From an uncultured Alphaproteobacteria bacterium (GTDB lineage: Bacteria > Pseudomonadota > Alphaproteobacteria > MPNO01 > UBA830), in contig CAJWSW010000014.1 in the NCBI GenBank assembly GCA_913046035.1, forward strand, positions 1 through 46,410: a stretch of DNA of 46,410 nt. The letters are read 5' to 3'. This document shows, in pieces, positions 26,632 to 35,732 of this stretch. Position 1 is the stretch's first letter, and each line of letters opens with the position of its first letter. The notes below the pieces were generated by a model. The model had not been told where the DNA came from and did no database searches. It was given only the letters and a program-made list of their open reading frames with translations. Made by a program: the position numbers and the translations under genes.

Positions 26632-27471
26632 TCAGGCGGGTGTTTCCGTCCCTTTGCGGCTGCGAGATAAAAATTCTCGCCGCAACGCAATAAGCTCTTC
26701 AAGCCGTTTAGGCTCAAAATCAGCAACCGCGAGCCTTTCATGTTCCCAGTGTCCGTATTCATCTTTGCCGCGAACTAGTGCAGCCTTTGGCATAGAATTA
26801 GGCTGGTTGTATTTCACCCGCCGCACATTGGTAGGGATATAGTGGATGGACAAACCGATGCGTCGGTCATTGGATTTGTTTGGACTCGAGCCATGAACAA
26901 CCGCCTCGTGATGCATAGAAAATTCACCCGGTCTCAGGACCATTGGTATGGCCGCATCTTCATCCACGTCGACAATAGTTTGACCCCGTGCAAGCAGGTT
27001 ATCTTTATGCTCAATATTATCAAACGCCAAAACCTTCCGGTTTCTATGGCTACCTGGAACCACACGAACACAGCCAGATTCAGAATTGCTGTGGGTGATT
27101 GAAAGCCAAACAGTAAGTGTTTCTGGCGGCTCAAGGCCATAATAGTAGGTGTCCTGGTGCCAGGACACAAAGCGCGGATCATTCGCATTCTTCTGAAAAA
27201 AGCTAGACCCCCAGCATAACAGGTTAGGGCCCAATATATCTTCCACTGCATCTAAGATAATTGGGTTTGTAATTACATCAGACAGCCAGCTGAATGGCAG
27301 GTGGGCCTTAAACGCCAACGTCTGCTGTGCCTCACAAGCTTGTGCTTTCTCGAAAGCCTCAATCCGATTCCGTAGTGCACCTGCGCTTGATTCACTAAGA
27401 GCACGTAAAGGACAGACGAAACCCTCACGGTCATATTGCTCTATCTGTTCAGGCGTAAGTACCTTAGCCAT
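26632..27471 (-). CDS. Phytanoyl-CoA dioxygenase (PhyH) family oxygenase
   Basis: A 279-residue Fe(II)/2-oxoglutarate oxygenase. The iron triad is H105-x-D107 in SWHQDTYYYG and H193 in HEAVVHGSSPNKS; the 2-oxoglutarate-binding Arg is R203 or R204 in NDRRIGLS. The CVRVVPGSH strand between them is the PhyH hallmark. Members hydroxylate fatty acyl-CoA, ectoine, halogenated or phosphonate compounds, so the substrate stays open. It is the first gene of the minus-strand trio PhyH-cupin-FAH. Confidence 0.88.
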   Translation of the reverse strand: MAKVLTPEQIEQYDREGFVCPLRALSESSAGALRNRIEAFEKAQACEAQQTLAFKAHLPFSWLSDVITNPIILDAVEDILGPNLLCWGSSFFQKNANDPRFVSWHQDTYYYGLEPPETLTVWLSITHSNSESGCVRVVPGSHRNRKVLAFDNIEHKDNLLARGQTIVDVDEDAAIPMVLRPGEFSMHHEAVVHGSSPNKSNDRRIGLSIHYIPTNVRRVKYNQPNSMPKAALVRGKDEYGHWEHERLAVADFEPKRLEELIALRREFLSRSRKGTETPA

Positions 27472-27642
27472 TAAAAAATCTCAGCGCCGTTAGCCCATAA
27501 TGTCAACAGTACAAACTCAGTGGTCTTAACTCTTAGCTTGCTCGCGTTGTGCGTCAAACACAAACCGTGGATAAATACTGATATAATGCTGTGATCACCC
27601 ACTTGTTTGCTGGAAAAACTTTTTTTAAACGAACTAATAGAA

Positions 27643-27663
27643 CCGCTATTTTTATAGTAGCGG
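27643..27663 (+). other. Leader hairpin before the epimerase gene
   Basis: CCGCTA at one end and TAGCGG at the other form a 6-base stem around a T-rich loop. It is about 57 bases before the start of the epimerase-like gene, in a 248-base gene-free divergent region. A TATAAT at 27582-27587 may be a -10 element for this gene, though no convincing -35 partner is visible. The role is uncertain. Confidence 0.25.
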
Positions 27664-27719
27664 ACAATGCTCTTTAGCTAGCCCTGTATCTTTCATTACA
27701 ATAAGGGGAATTTAGAACG

Positions 27720-28667
27720 ATGACTACGCTTATCACCGGTGCCGGACTTATTGGTACGGCCTATGCAAAAGAAGCGGCAAAACGCGGCGAGAGGACCATT
27801 TTCATCGATCCTTATCCCCGTGATGACTACCTTTCCATGCGGCTGGGAGACGTAAAATACGAGTTGATACGTGACGATGTCCGTAGTCTTCCTGCGCTCA
27901 TCCACGCAATCAACAAACACAGACCTGAGACACTTCTTCATACGGCGGGACTTATAGGTAAACGCGTGGCCGATCCGATGCATACCGGATACGATTTAAA
28001 CGTCGGCGGCATGCTGTCCGTGGTGGAAGCAGTGCGGTTGACAGGAATTAAACGTCTGGTCCTGCTTTCGACCTTCGGGGTCTACGACTGGCGGCTAGGC
28101 GACCATGAGACCAAAATCTCAGAAACCTTCCCTCGAGGTAGCGGTGCTGCTTATTCCAATTCAAAAGCAGCGCAGGAGCTGATCGTCGAAGCATATCGCA
28201 TTCAATACGGATTTGAAGCTGTAATTCTACGTCCTGGCAATGTATTCGGAATGGGCCATTTCTGGGGTGGCTCCGGCGGCGGCGAGAAAGTACATTCGCT
28301 TATCAAAGCGGGCGTCCTTGGCACAAAAGCCGTAATCCCCGAAGAACAAACTATGGCGTTTGAATACGTCTACGCCGACGACATGGGCCGCGCCGTAGAT
28401 ATGGCGATCACTAAACAAGGGCTGCCAGCCGATGCGGCATATAACCTTTCATGGGGCCGGGCCATTACCTTCGATGAATTAGTCCAAGCCGTTAGAACAT
28501 CGTTGCCTGAACTAACCCTGGAAATAAAACCTGGTACACCGCCGATTTCGCGTATGACAGCACTCGATACACGACGCGCTAAGGAGGAGCTAAGTTGGGA
28601 GCCGACCTATACGCTCGAGGAATCCTTAGCCGCTTATGCGAGCGAATTCCGCAGGTTTATTAGTTAA
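27720..28667 (+). CDS. NAD-dependent epimerase/dehydratase family protein (extended SDR)
   Basis: A 315-residue extended short-chain dehydrogenase. The nucleotide-binding motif GAGLIG is at 7-12 and the acidic end of the second strand (IFIDPY) favours NAD. The catalytic residues are S117/T118 in LLSTFG and the Y145-x3-K149 pair in AAYSNSK. Family members act on nucleotide sugars, lactones or similar. The local context is catabolic rather than polysaccharide synthesis, so a non-sugar role is possible. AAGGGGA precedes the ATG. It converges on the enoyl-CoA hydratase with 17 bases between the stops. Confidence 0.83.
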   Translation: MTTLITGAGLIGTAYAKEAAKRGERTIFIDPYPRDDYLSMRLGDVKYELIRDDVRSLPALIHAINKHRPETLLHTAGLIGKRVADPMHTGYDLNVGGMLSVVEAVRLTGIKRLVLLSTFGVYDWRLGDHETKISETFPRGSGAAYSNSKAAQELIVEAYRIQYGFEAVILRPGNVFGMGHFWGGSGGGEKVHSLIKAGVLGTKAVIPEEQTMAFEYVYADDMGRAVDMAITKQGLPADAAYNLSWGRAITFDELVQAVRTSLPELTLEIKPGTPPISRMTALDTRRAKEELSWEPTYTLEESLAAYASEFRRFIS

Positions 28668-28684
28668 TAGGCTTTTAACTTCTA

Positions 28685-29410
28685 CTATTTTTTCATTGCA
28701 GCGGCCGTATTGACCATAGAGTGAATGCTACGGGCATAATCAATGGCACCTTGCTCGTCCATGCGCGGAGCACTGTGGAGGTATTCTTTTAAACCTAGGA
28801 TTGCCGGCCGCGGCCGACTGGTTAGCAGACCACAAAACCGATCCACCTCAGCGTCCAATTCCTTGGCATCAACAACGTTGCTAACTAAACCGTAATTCAG
28901 CGCGCGATCGGCATCTATAAAGTCTGTAGAGTAAGCCATCCAGAGAATAGCATTCCGGTTCATCCGGTCATAAAGTGCCGACATTACCATGGTGGGCATT
29001 ACATTATGCCCAACCTCTGGAATGTTGAAGGTGGCAGTGCTGCTGGCGAACGAAATGTCACTGACGGCAGTCACTGCGGTGCCAAAGCCCATGCACCGCC
29101 CCTCAATAACGGTCATTACCGGTACCTGAGCATCTTTAATAGATCGATAACAACCAAATATTGCGTCATATTCTGGGCGGCGACTATAAGCCTCAGGCGA
29201 GGGTGGTCCAGCGCTGTCATCGCGGATACGTCCGGTGCAGAAATCCGGACCTGTGCTTCTCAGCAAAACCATGTCTGAATTCTCATGCGCAGACAAAATA
29301 GCCTCTGAGAACTGCCTCGCCATACTGTCCGAGACACCATTATCAGGCGTTCGGTTAAATGTGGCTCTGAGGATGCGTCCGTCTTGTTCCAGCAGAATAT
29401 CATCGCTCAT
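28685..29410 (-). CDS. Enoyl-CoA hydratase/isomerase family protein
   Basis: A 241-residue crotonase-fold protein. The oxyanion-hole segments appear as FCTGRI and GRCMGFGTAV. One catalytic Glu is visible in NIPEVGHNVMP, while the position of the second Glu of true enoyl-CoA hydratases is not acidic (RNAILWM). That leaves isomerase, hydrolase or decarboxylase activity equally likely. ATG 29410 has GAGGGAG upstream; a longer frame to a TTG at 29425 is less likely. It is the last gene of the minus-strand block with the molybdenum hydroxylase subunits, 30 bases after the first large subunit. Confidence 0.82.
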   Translation of the reverse strand: MSDDILLEQDGRILRATFNRTPDNGVSDSMARQFSEAILSAHENSDMVLLRSTGPDFCTGRIRDDSAGPPSPEAYSRRPEYDAIFGCYRSIKDAQVPVMTVIEGRCMGFGTAVTAVSDISFASSTATFNIPEVGHNVMPTMVMSALYDRMNRNAILWMAYSTDFIDADRALNYGLVSNVVDAKELDAEVDRFCGLLTSRPRPAILGLKEYLHSAPRMDEQGAIDYARSIHSMVNTAAAMKK

Positions 29411-29440
29411 CGTTTTCTCCCTCAAAGAATATTAGTTTCA

Positions 29441-31840
29441 TTATTTGGATTTTTCGTAAAGCGCAGTCTCAATGTCGCGGGCCCGGATCGGAAGCTCGTT
29501 GATTTCAATATCGAGAGGGCGGAGCGCATCATTTACCGCTGATGCCACTGCGGCTGGAGCTCCAAGATATCCTCCTTCACCCGATCCCTTTTGTCCGAGC
29601 GAGGTCAATGGCGAAGGGGTGCAGTGTTCTACATCAGTCACCGTTGGAATTTCATGAGAAGATGGTAAAAGATAGTCGACGAAGGTTCCCGCCAAAAGCT
29701 GGCCGTCTGGATCATATTCAAATTTCTCGTATAACGCCGCGCCAATACCGTGCGCAACGCCGCCAATGATCATGCCTCGCACGATATCGGGATTTATCGC
29801 GGTACCGCAATCATGTGCGATGTAGTAATCATGTAGTTTTACCTTACCGGTATCACGATCAATTTCGACAAGCGGAACGTGTGCCTGAAAGGAGAAACAC
29901 GGGTATAGCGGGACCTCATTTTTTTCATTTGGCAACTGCCCCGCGCCGGGCACTTGTTGCACCGAATAAGCCTGCAGACCAAGTTCTTGACCCGGCGGCA
30001 TTCGATGGAATTGCTTGTGTGCGATGTGGCAGACCTCTTCCCAAGACAACTTTTTTTCTGGCTCGCCGCGCATGCTAAACTCGCCGTCGGCGTATTCGAT
30101 TTGCTCCTTCTCTACCCCGATATCGTAAGCTGCGATAGTTATCATCTTATCTTTGATTTCCCGCGCCGCGTTGGAGGTCGCAGTTCCCAACACTATAGTC
30201 ATTCTGCTCGCTACCGGGCTCCGCGTTGGAAGCGCCTCAAGTGAGTCACCATGTACAACACGTATCGTATCTGGGTCGCGCTCAAGCTCCTCGCCAGCGA
30301 TAGTAGAAACCATTGTTTCGTGCCCTTGTCCCGAAGTGGTAGTGCACATGACTGCGGTGATCGCGCCACTGGGTTCAACCTTTATCAGAACAGATTCTAC
30401 AAACGTCGTGATTTCTAGCTTGGGATTGAATAGATATTCGAAGATATTATTGCCACCGCCAGGTTCGAGACAGGTTGCAATGCCGACACCTGCTAGCTTT
30501 CCTTCCGCACGCAATGCATCACGCCGGCTAATTAGTTCCTGCCAGTCGGATGTCTTAATGGCACTATCGAGTACAGCATGAAAATCCCCGGAGTCGTAAA
30601 GAGATCCTGGAGGTATTTTCCAGGGGAATTCATCCTTACGAACGAGATTTCGGGCGCGCACCTCGACCCTATCGAGTCCCAAAAATTTAGCCACTCTCTC
30701 CAGTCCGGTCTCGACCGCAAAATTGGTTGGTGCCTGTCCAAACCCTCGCACTGGCACCTGTCCAGTCTTGTTTGAGGTTACCGAAATCGCTTCATATTCG
30801 ATTGAGTTTACGCGATAGGGACCGCACAACGCCGTCATAGGTTTCCCGAGTTGAAGAGGTGCGCGGCCGGGATAGGCTCCAACATCATCCAATGCACGCA
30901 TTTTCATCGACTTTATGACACCGTCGTCGTCAAACGCCATAGTAACATCAAAGATCCGGTCGGGCCCGTGAGCATCACCACCCGACATATTATCCAATCG
31001 ATCCTCAATAAAGCGAACTGGCACGCCGAGACGCTTTGCGAGATAACACACAAGCACCGTGTGCTTGATCCCACGTTTTACACCATAGGAACCACCGACA
31101 TCGACATCGTTATGAACACGAACATTATTCATAGGCATGCGCAAAACCGCAGCGATTTGATCTTGGTATTGCGGCATCTGGATTGAGGCCCAAACATCCA
31201 TAACTTCTGTGGTCTCGTCCCACTTAGCGACCACACCAAACGTTTCGATAGGTACAGTCGATGAGCGACCCCAGCGCGCCCTGTAGCTAATTGTGTGCGG
31301 CATACTGGCGAAGTCATCCGCTACAGGACCCCATTCCCAGGTTTTTCGAAATAGAATGTTGCTACCGTGTTCCGGATGGACCAATGGCTGATCTTCATCA
31401 ATCATCTTTTCCGTGTCTACAGCAGCCGGCAGAGACTCGTATTCGACTTCAATCAATTCGGCAGCATCTTCTGCTATATATCTTGTATCAGCGACGACAG
31501 CGGCGACCCACTCACCTGCATAACGGGTCATACCGACAGCAAGCGGATGCCACTTAACATTGGGAAGGTCTAAACCATGAAAAAGTGAGCTTGTCTCCCT
31601 AGCCAATTCATCACCAGTCAAAACATAATGCACGCCTGACATTGACATTGCGGCACTGGTATCAATTTTGAGGATGTTGGCACGGGGGTGTGGGCTAGGA
31701 AGCACAGCCACGTGTTTCATCCCAGGGACCTCGACATCGGCAACAAACTTGCCGCGCCCAGTAATAAAGCGCCGATCTTCCTTCGTACGCCGCTTCCGTG
31801 AAACGTAACGGTAATTTGAAAGCGTGGTGGTCTGGCCCAT
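29441..31840 (-). CDS. Molybdenum hydroxylase large subunit (CoxL/XdhB-like)
   Basis: A 799-residue molybdopterin-cytosine-dinucleotide-type large subunit. It begins with RKEDRRFITGRGKFVADV-like sequence and contains DVDVGGSYGVKRG and the late GQKGSGEGGYLGAP, whose Glu is the base that activates the Mo-bound water. The active-site loop reads VPVRGFGQAP (about 375-384). This is neither the AYxCSFR of form I CO dehydrogenase nor the AYRGAGR of typical form II, so CO is unlikely to be the substrate. More likely it hydroxylates a (hetero)aromatic or aldehyde carbon. It overlaps the 2Fe-2S gene by one base (TAATG) and is followed by the enoyl-CoA hydratase. Confidence 0.9.
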   Translation of the reverse strand: MGQTTTLSNYRYVSRKRRTKEDRRFITGRGKFVADVEVPGMKHVAVLPSPHPRANILKIDTSAAMSMSGVHYVLTGDELARETSSLFHGLDLPNVKWHPLAVGMTRYAGEWVAAVVADTRYIAEDAAELIEVEYESLPAAVDTEKMIDEDQPLVHPEHGSNILFRKTWEWGPVADDFASMPHTISYRARWGRSSTVPIETFGVVAKWDETTEVMDVWASIQMPQYQDQIAAVLRMPMNNVRVHNDVDVGGSYGVKRGIKHTVLVCYLAKRLGVPVRFIEDRLDNMSGGDAHGPDRIFDVTMAFDDDGVIKSMKMRALDDVGAYPGRAPLQLGKPMTALCGPYRVNSIEYEAISVTSNKTGQVPVRGFGQAPTNFAVETGLERVAKFLGLDRVEVRARNLVRKDEFPWKIPPGSLYDSGDFHAVLDSAIKTSDWQELISRRDALRAEGKLAGVGIATCLEPGGGNNIFEYLFNPKLEITTFVESVLIKVEPSGAITAVMCTTTSGQGHETMVSTIAGEELERDPDTIRVVHGDSLEALPTRSPVASRMTIVLGTATSNAAREIKDKMITIAAYDIGVEKEQIEYADGEFSMRGEPEKKLSWEEVCHIAHKQFHRMPPGQELGLQAYSVQQVPGAGQLPNEKNEVPLYPCFSFQAHVPLVEIDRDTGKVKLHDYYIAHDCGTAINPDIVRGMIIGGVAHGIGAALYEKFEYDPDGQLLAGTFVDYLLPSSHEIPTVTDVEHCTPSPLTSLGQKGSGEGGYLGAPAAVASAVNDALRPLDIEINELPIRARDIETALYEKSK

Positions 31841-32322
31841 TATAGACCCTCCTGCCGGCGTTCAGCCGCCATCTTTACCGCTTCGACAATCTGCTGATAG
31901 CCTGTACAACGGCATAAATTACCGCTGATTGCCTCTCGTATATCGTGATCGTCCGGACTCGGGTTTTCCATCAATAGAGCATGACTTGAAATAAGCATCC
32001 CAGGTGTACAATAGCCACACTGCATCGCATGGCATTCCCAAAAGGAATCTTGCAGATCGCTAATCTCACCGTCTTCGCCAACCAGCCCTTCGACAGTCGT
32101 TATTTCATGACCCTCAGCCTGAACAGCAAACATCAAACAAGACCGAACGGGCTCCCCGTCAAACATTACTGAACAAGCGCCGCAAACACCGTGCTCGCAA
32201 CCCACATGGGTCCCAGTAAGCCGCAAAATATCCCGCAGACAATCAACTAGCGTCATCCGAGGCGCAACATTCACAGTGTGAACACGTTTGTTTACCGTCA
32301 GAGTAACCTCAATCTCTTTCAT
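31840..32322 (-). CDS. Molybdenum hydroxylase 2Fe-2S subunit (CoxS-like)
   Basis: A 160-residue iron-sulfur subunit carrying both clusters. The plant-ferredoxin type site is CEHGVCGAC with a later Cys in VRSCLMF, and the second is CGYCTPGM with CRCTGYQ. It passes electrons from the molybdenum site to the FAD subunit. The open frame runs to 32349, but ATG 32322 follows GGAGG and gives the family start KEIEVTLTVN. It overlaps the medium-subunit gene by 14 bases and the large-subunit gene by 1, a tight M-S-L operon. Confidence 0.93.
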   Translation of the reverse strand: MKEIEVTLTVNKRVHTVNVAPRMTLVDCLRDILRLTGTHVGCEHGVCGACSVMFDGEPVRSCLMFAVQAEGHEITTVEGLVGEDGEISDLQDSFWECHAMQCGYCTPGMLISSHALLMENPSPDDHDIREAISGNLCRCTGYQQIVEAVKMAAERRQEGL

Positions 32323-33187
32323 TTTTTGCCTCCGAAACCGCGTCCTCAATAGCCCTCGTAATTAACCGCCTCGCAACACGTGAACGATAGCCGGCGGTCG
32401 CGTGCACATCTGTGTCGGGATCAATTTCTTCATCCAAACCATCAAGAGCTGAACTTAATTCAGCCGGTTTGGATCCCTTCAAAGCAAGTTCAACACCGCG
32501 CAGTTTTAGAGGGCATGGCGCGACACCGCCCGCACTAACCGCCGCTTTAACGATTGTCCCGTCGGCGGCGAGCTCTATCTGCGCCATCGCCGATACGATA
32601 GCGTAATCACTTTCTCGGCTAGCAGTTTCGTAAAAACCTGTCCCTATGGAAGCTCCCTCCCACACAGGTATTCGAACCTCCGTCAAAATCTGATCGGGTT
32701 CGATGTTCGTTACCATCGCTGCTTCAAAGAAGCCATCCAACGGGACCTCTTTCTCCTCAGAAACACTGCGCAGCAACACCGATGCTTCTAGCGCCAGTGC
32801 CGCCATTGAAATTTCGGCTGTCGGATCTCCATGCACTATGCTACCACCGATCGTGCCCCGATTTCGCGTCTGGATGTGACCAACCTTTCGGATAGCTTTA
32901 GCCAACAAAGGTAGGCGTTTAGATATAATTTCGGATCTCTCCAATGCGCGCTGACGCGTACATCCGCCAATGACCAAGTGGTCGCCCTTGTCCTCAATCT
33001 CCGAGAGACCGTTGACGTCATTTATATCTATGAGCATATCCGGCCGAGACATTCGCATGGCCATCAGAGGTACAAGCGTTTGTCCTCCTGCAATGATTTT
33101 ACGTTCCATCTCACCTGCGTCGGCCAAAAGGCGACAGACCTCGTCAACACTTGCGGGGCGTACATAATCAAACGTTGCGGCTTTCAT
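32309..33187 (-). CDS. Molybdenum hydroxylase FAD subunit (CoxM-like)
   Basis: A 292-residue FAD-binding medium subunit. Its two FAD motifs are AGGQTLVPLMAMR (about 34-46) and TIGGSIVHGDPTAE (about 111-124), as in CoxM. It begins with the usual FDYVRPASVDEV. It would receive electrons from the CoxS-like subunit and hand them to an acceptor. The following gene overlaps its end. Only one copy is present for two large-subunit genes, so it may serve both. Confidence 0.93.
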   Translation of the reverse strand: MKAATFDYVRPASVDEVCRLLADAGEMERKIIAGGQTLVPLMAMRMSRPDMLIDINDVNGLSEIEDKGDHLVIGGCTRQRALERSEIISKRLPLLAKAIRKVGHIQTRNRGTIGGSIVHGDPTAEISMAALALEASVLLRSVSEEKEVPLDGFFEAAMVTNIEPDQILTEVRIPVWEGASIGTGFYETASRESDYAIVSAMAQIELAADGTIVKAAVSAGGVAPCPLKLRGVELALKGSKPAELSSALDGLDEEIDPDTDVHATAGYRSRVARRLITRAIEDAVSEAKNERD

Positions 33188-33291
33188 AAAAAATATATTC
33201 CTATGTTTTCGATATTCGGAGCATAACAGTCAATCACCGTCCAACTAGATGTTTAAAGATATGATTAAACAGAAAAGGATGGTAGCCCAAG

Positions 33292-33306
33292 GCGCCAAAT
33301 TGGCGC
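33292..33306 (-). terminator. Hairpin downstream of the second large-subunit gene
   Basis: GCGCCAA (33292-33298) and TTGGCGC (33300-33306) are perfectly complementary around one base. It lies 6 bases past the stop of the second large-subunit gene. No T-run follows in either direction, so it may be a weak terminator or a processing stem in a longer transcript. Confidence 0.3.
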
Positions 33307-33312
33307 ATACAG

Positions 33313-35637
33313 CTAAGAGCCAGCCTTTATCAATTCCCAGACCTTTCTCGGCGTAACCGGCATTTGTATATCACGCACACCAAACGGTCTGAGCGCATCT
33401 ACAAAACCATTAACCAGTACGGCTAACGCAGGCGTCGTGCCACCCTCACCGCCCGCCTTCACGCCCAACGGGTTCGTTGGTGATGGCACTTCATTTAGCT
33501 CAGTTTTAAATGAGGGATATTCGTCTGCCCGTGGCATGTGATAATCCATAAATGAGCCGGCTAGCGGCTGTCCTGACTCCGGATCCATCGCGCAGAGTTC
33601 CCCAAGGGCTTCCCCCGCCCCCTGAACGATGCCCCCATGAGTTTGACCATCGACAATGAGTGGGTTGATTGCACGTCCAACATCGTCAACTGTCGTGTAG
33701 CGAGCAATTTTATACGCGCCTGATACAGGGTCGATTTCGATCTCGCATATGTGACAGCCATTGGGAAAAACTGGCGTCTCCATGACATTATCTTCAATTA
33801 CCGACAATTTCTCAGGCAAATCTGAGCGGCGTCCAACTACTTCCGCCAATGCGTAAAGGGAAATCTCTCGGTCGGTACCGACGACTTGAAACTTACCGTC
33901 GTGAAATTCAAGATCAGTTTCCGCGGCCTCAAGCACCACGGCTGCAAGTTTCTTACTCTTCTCGATAAGTTCGTCGGCCGCCTTCACGATCACGGTACCA
34001 GCCATACGCATTGAACGCCCGCTGTGAGACCCACCGCCAACCTTCACAAGATCTGTATCCCCGACGATCACTGAAATCGTATTAACAGGTACTCCTAACC
34101 ACTCGGCAGCAACCTGAGCGAAGCTGGTTTCATGGCCCTGTCCACTCGGTTGCGTGCCAATAACAAGGTCTATATGACCGTCAGCCCGCACGTGGATTTC
34201 CGCTTGTTCGCGCGGTGTACCGATCGAGGACTCCACATAATTTGCAAATCCCCGACCTAATAACATTCCTCGGCTTTCAGCTTCTTTTTTACGCGTCTCG
34301 AAACCGCGCCAGTCAGCCAGGTCCATACACATATCCATGCTTTTAGCGTATTCGCCGCTGTCATAAGTCATACCCACAGCATTTGGATAAGGCATCTGTT
34401 CGGATGATACGAGGTTCTTGCGCCTCAATTCGATGGGGTCGTAACCAAGTTCCGCCGCTGCAGTCTCTACCAGTCGCTCAATTGCGAACGTCACCTCAGG
34501 TCGCCCGGAACTCCGATATGCGTTGGTTGGAGCAGTATTGCTGAAAACCGCACGGGACCGAAGATACGCAACCGGGATATCGTACGAGCCCGTGATAAGT
34601 CCAGATCCCTTACTCAAAGGCGAAAGCGAAACCATACGCGATCCGACGTTTGATAGGTTATCTGCGCGCATAGCGAGAAACTGTCCCGCGTCATCAAGAG
34701 CAAGCGAAACCCGCGTTACAAGATCACGACCCTGATAATCACTTAAAAATGACTCGCCCCGGTCACAGGTCCATTTGACTGGGCGCCCAATCTTGCGAGA
34801 GGCCCATCCGACCAGAGGGAATTCCACATAAAGACGGTTACGAGTTCCAAAGTTGCCTCCAACGTCTTTGGAGACCACACGGACTGTGTCGCCCTCAACT
34901 CCGAGCACCTCAGCAATTTCGCGCTTTTGTCGCACCGAGCCTCCCGACCCTGCATATATAGTGTACCGACCCGTGTCTAAATTGTAGTCACCGAGTGCCG
35001 CCCTCGGCTCCATCGGGACACCAGTAACTCGATCGATAACGATGTCCATTTCGACAACATCCTGCGCTGCCGCGAAAGCAGCATCGGTGCGCTCTTTATC
35101 ACCAAAGAACGTCTCGACACATATGTTATCCGGCACTTCGTCCCAAATTGTCGGCGCACCGTTTTCCGCTGCCTTTGCCGTATCAGTTACAGCCGGTAGC
35201 GGATCATAATTGACCGACACTACCTCTGCCGCATCTTCCGCTTGAGCGAGTGTTTCCGCAACGACGATCGCAATTGCCTCACCGACGTAACGCACTTTAT
35301 CTGTTGGCAACAGTGTGTGATCACCTATGAAAACTTCGGATCCATTTGGCCCCTCAAGTTTCATATCGTGTTTCGTTGACGGTAATGGGCTGTGGGGAAT
35401 TGGCGCTAAATTGTCCAAACGAGCGTCATCACCCGTCAAAATCGTCAACACCCCTGGCATTGAGCGCGCAACCTCAACGTCAATGCCCAAGATAAACGCG
35501 TGGGCATAAGTAGACCGCACCACTGCCATGTATGTCTGACCGTCGACTGACCAGTCGTCGCTGAAGCGACCTTGTCCTTTTAGGAGCCTCGCATCTTCCC
35601 GACGGCGAACCGGTTGACCAATTTTCTGATATTTCAT
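33313..35637 (-). CDS. Second molybdenum hydroxylase large subunit (CoxL-like)
   Basis: A 774-residue large subunit starting YQKIGQPVRRREDARLLKGQGRFSDD, the standard CoxL-family entry. The loop NAYRSSGRPE (about 372-381) is of the form II type rather than the CO dehydrogenase form I, and GVKAGGEGGTTPA near the end holds the catalytic Glu. It is clearly diverged from the large subunit at 29441. No partner 2Fe-2S or FAD gene lies upstream, so it may share the M and S subunits encoded downstream. It is separated from them by 125 bases with one hairpin. Confidence 0.9.
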   Translation of the reverse strand: MKYQKIGQPVRRREDARLLKGQGRFSDDWSVDGQTYMAVVRSTYAHAFILGIDVEVARSMPGVLTILTGDDARLDNLAPIPHSPLPSTKHDMKLEGPNGSEVFIGDHTLLPTDKVRYVGEAIAIVVAETLAQAEDAAEVVSVNYDPLPAVTDTAKAAENGAPTIWDEVPDNICVETFFGDKERTDAAFAAAQDVVEMDIVIDRVTGVPMEPRAALGDYNLDTGRYTIYAGSGGSVRQKREIAEVLGVEGDTVRVVSKDVGGNFGTRNRLYVEFPLVGWASRKIGRPVKWTCDRGESFLSDYQGRDLVTRVSLALDDAGQFLAMRADNLSNVGSRMVSLSPLSKGSGLITGSYDIPVAYLRSRAVFSNTAPTNAYRSSGRPEVTFAIERLVETAAAELGYDPIELRRKNLVSSEQMPYPNAVGMTYDSGEYAKSMDMCMDLADWRGFETRKKEAESRGMLLGRGFANYVESSIGTPREQAEIHVRADGHIDLVIGTQPSGQGHETSFAQVAAEWLGVPVNTISVIVGDTDLVKVGGGSHSGRSMRMAGTVIVKAADELIEKSKKLAAVVLEAAETDLEFHDGKFQVVGTDREISLYALAEVVGRRSDLPEKLSVIEDNVMETPVFPNGCHICEIEIDPVSGAYKIARYTTVDDVGRAINPLIVDGQTHGGIVQGAGEALGELCAMDPESGQPLAGSFMDYHMPRADEYPSFKTELNEVPSPTNPLGVKAGGEGGTTPALAVLVNGFVDALRPFGVRDIQMPVTPRKVWELIKAGS

Positions 35638-35732
35638 TTCGTACGAGCGTTATCCATCTTGGAATTTGTTTATATACTTATCCCCATACGCCACCGTATG
35701 GTGTTGGTCAAGGTTTTGGCCGGGAGGAAACG

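Noticed and set aside
29815-30581. Plus-strand frames opposite the first large-subunit gene
   Set aside because: They mirror a well-conserved 799-residue gene and carry no motifs of their own.
29441-31840. Aerobic CO dehydrogenase
   Set aside because: Although organised M-S-L like cox genes, neither large subunit has the AYxCSFR active-site loop of form I CO dehydrogenase.
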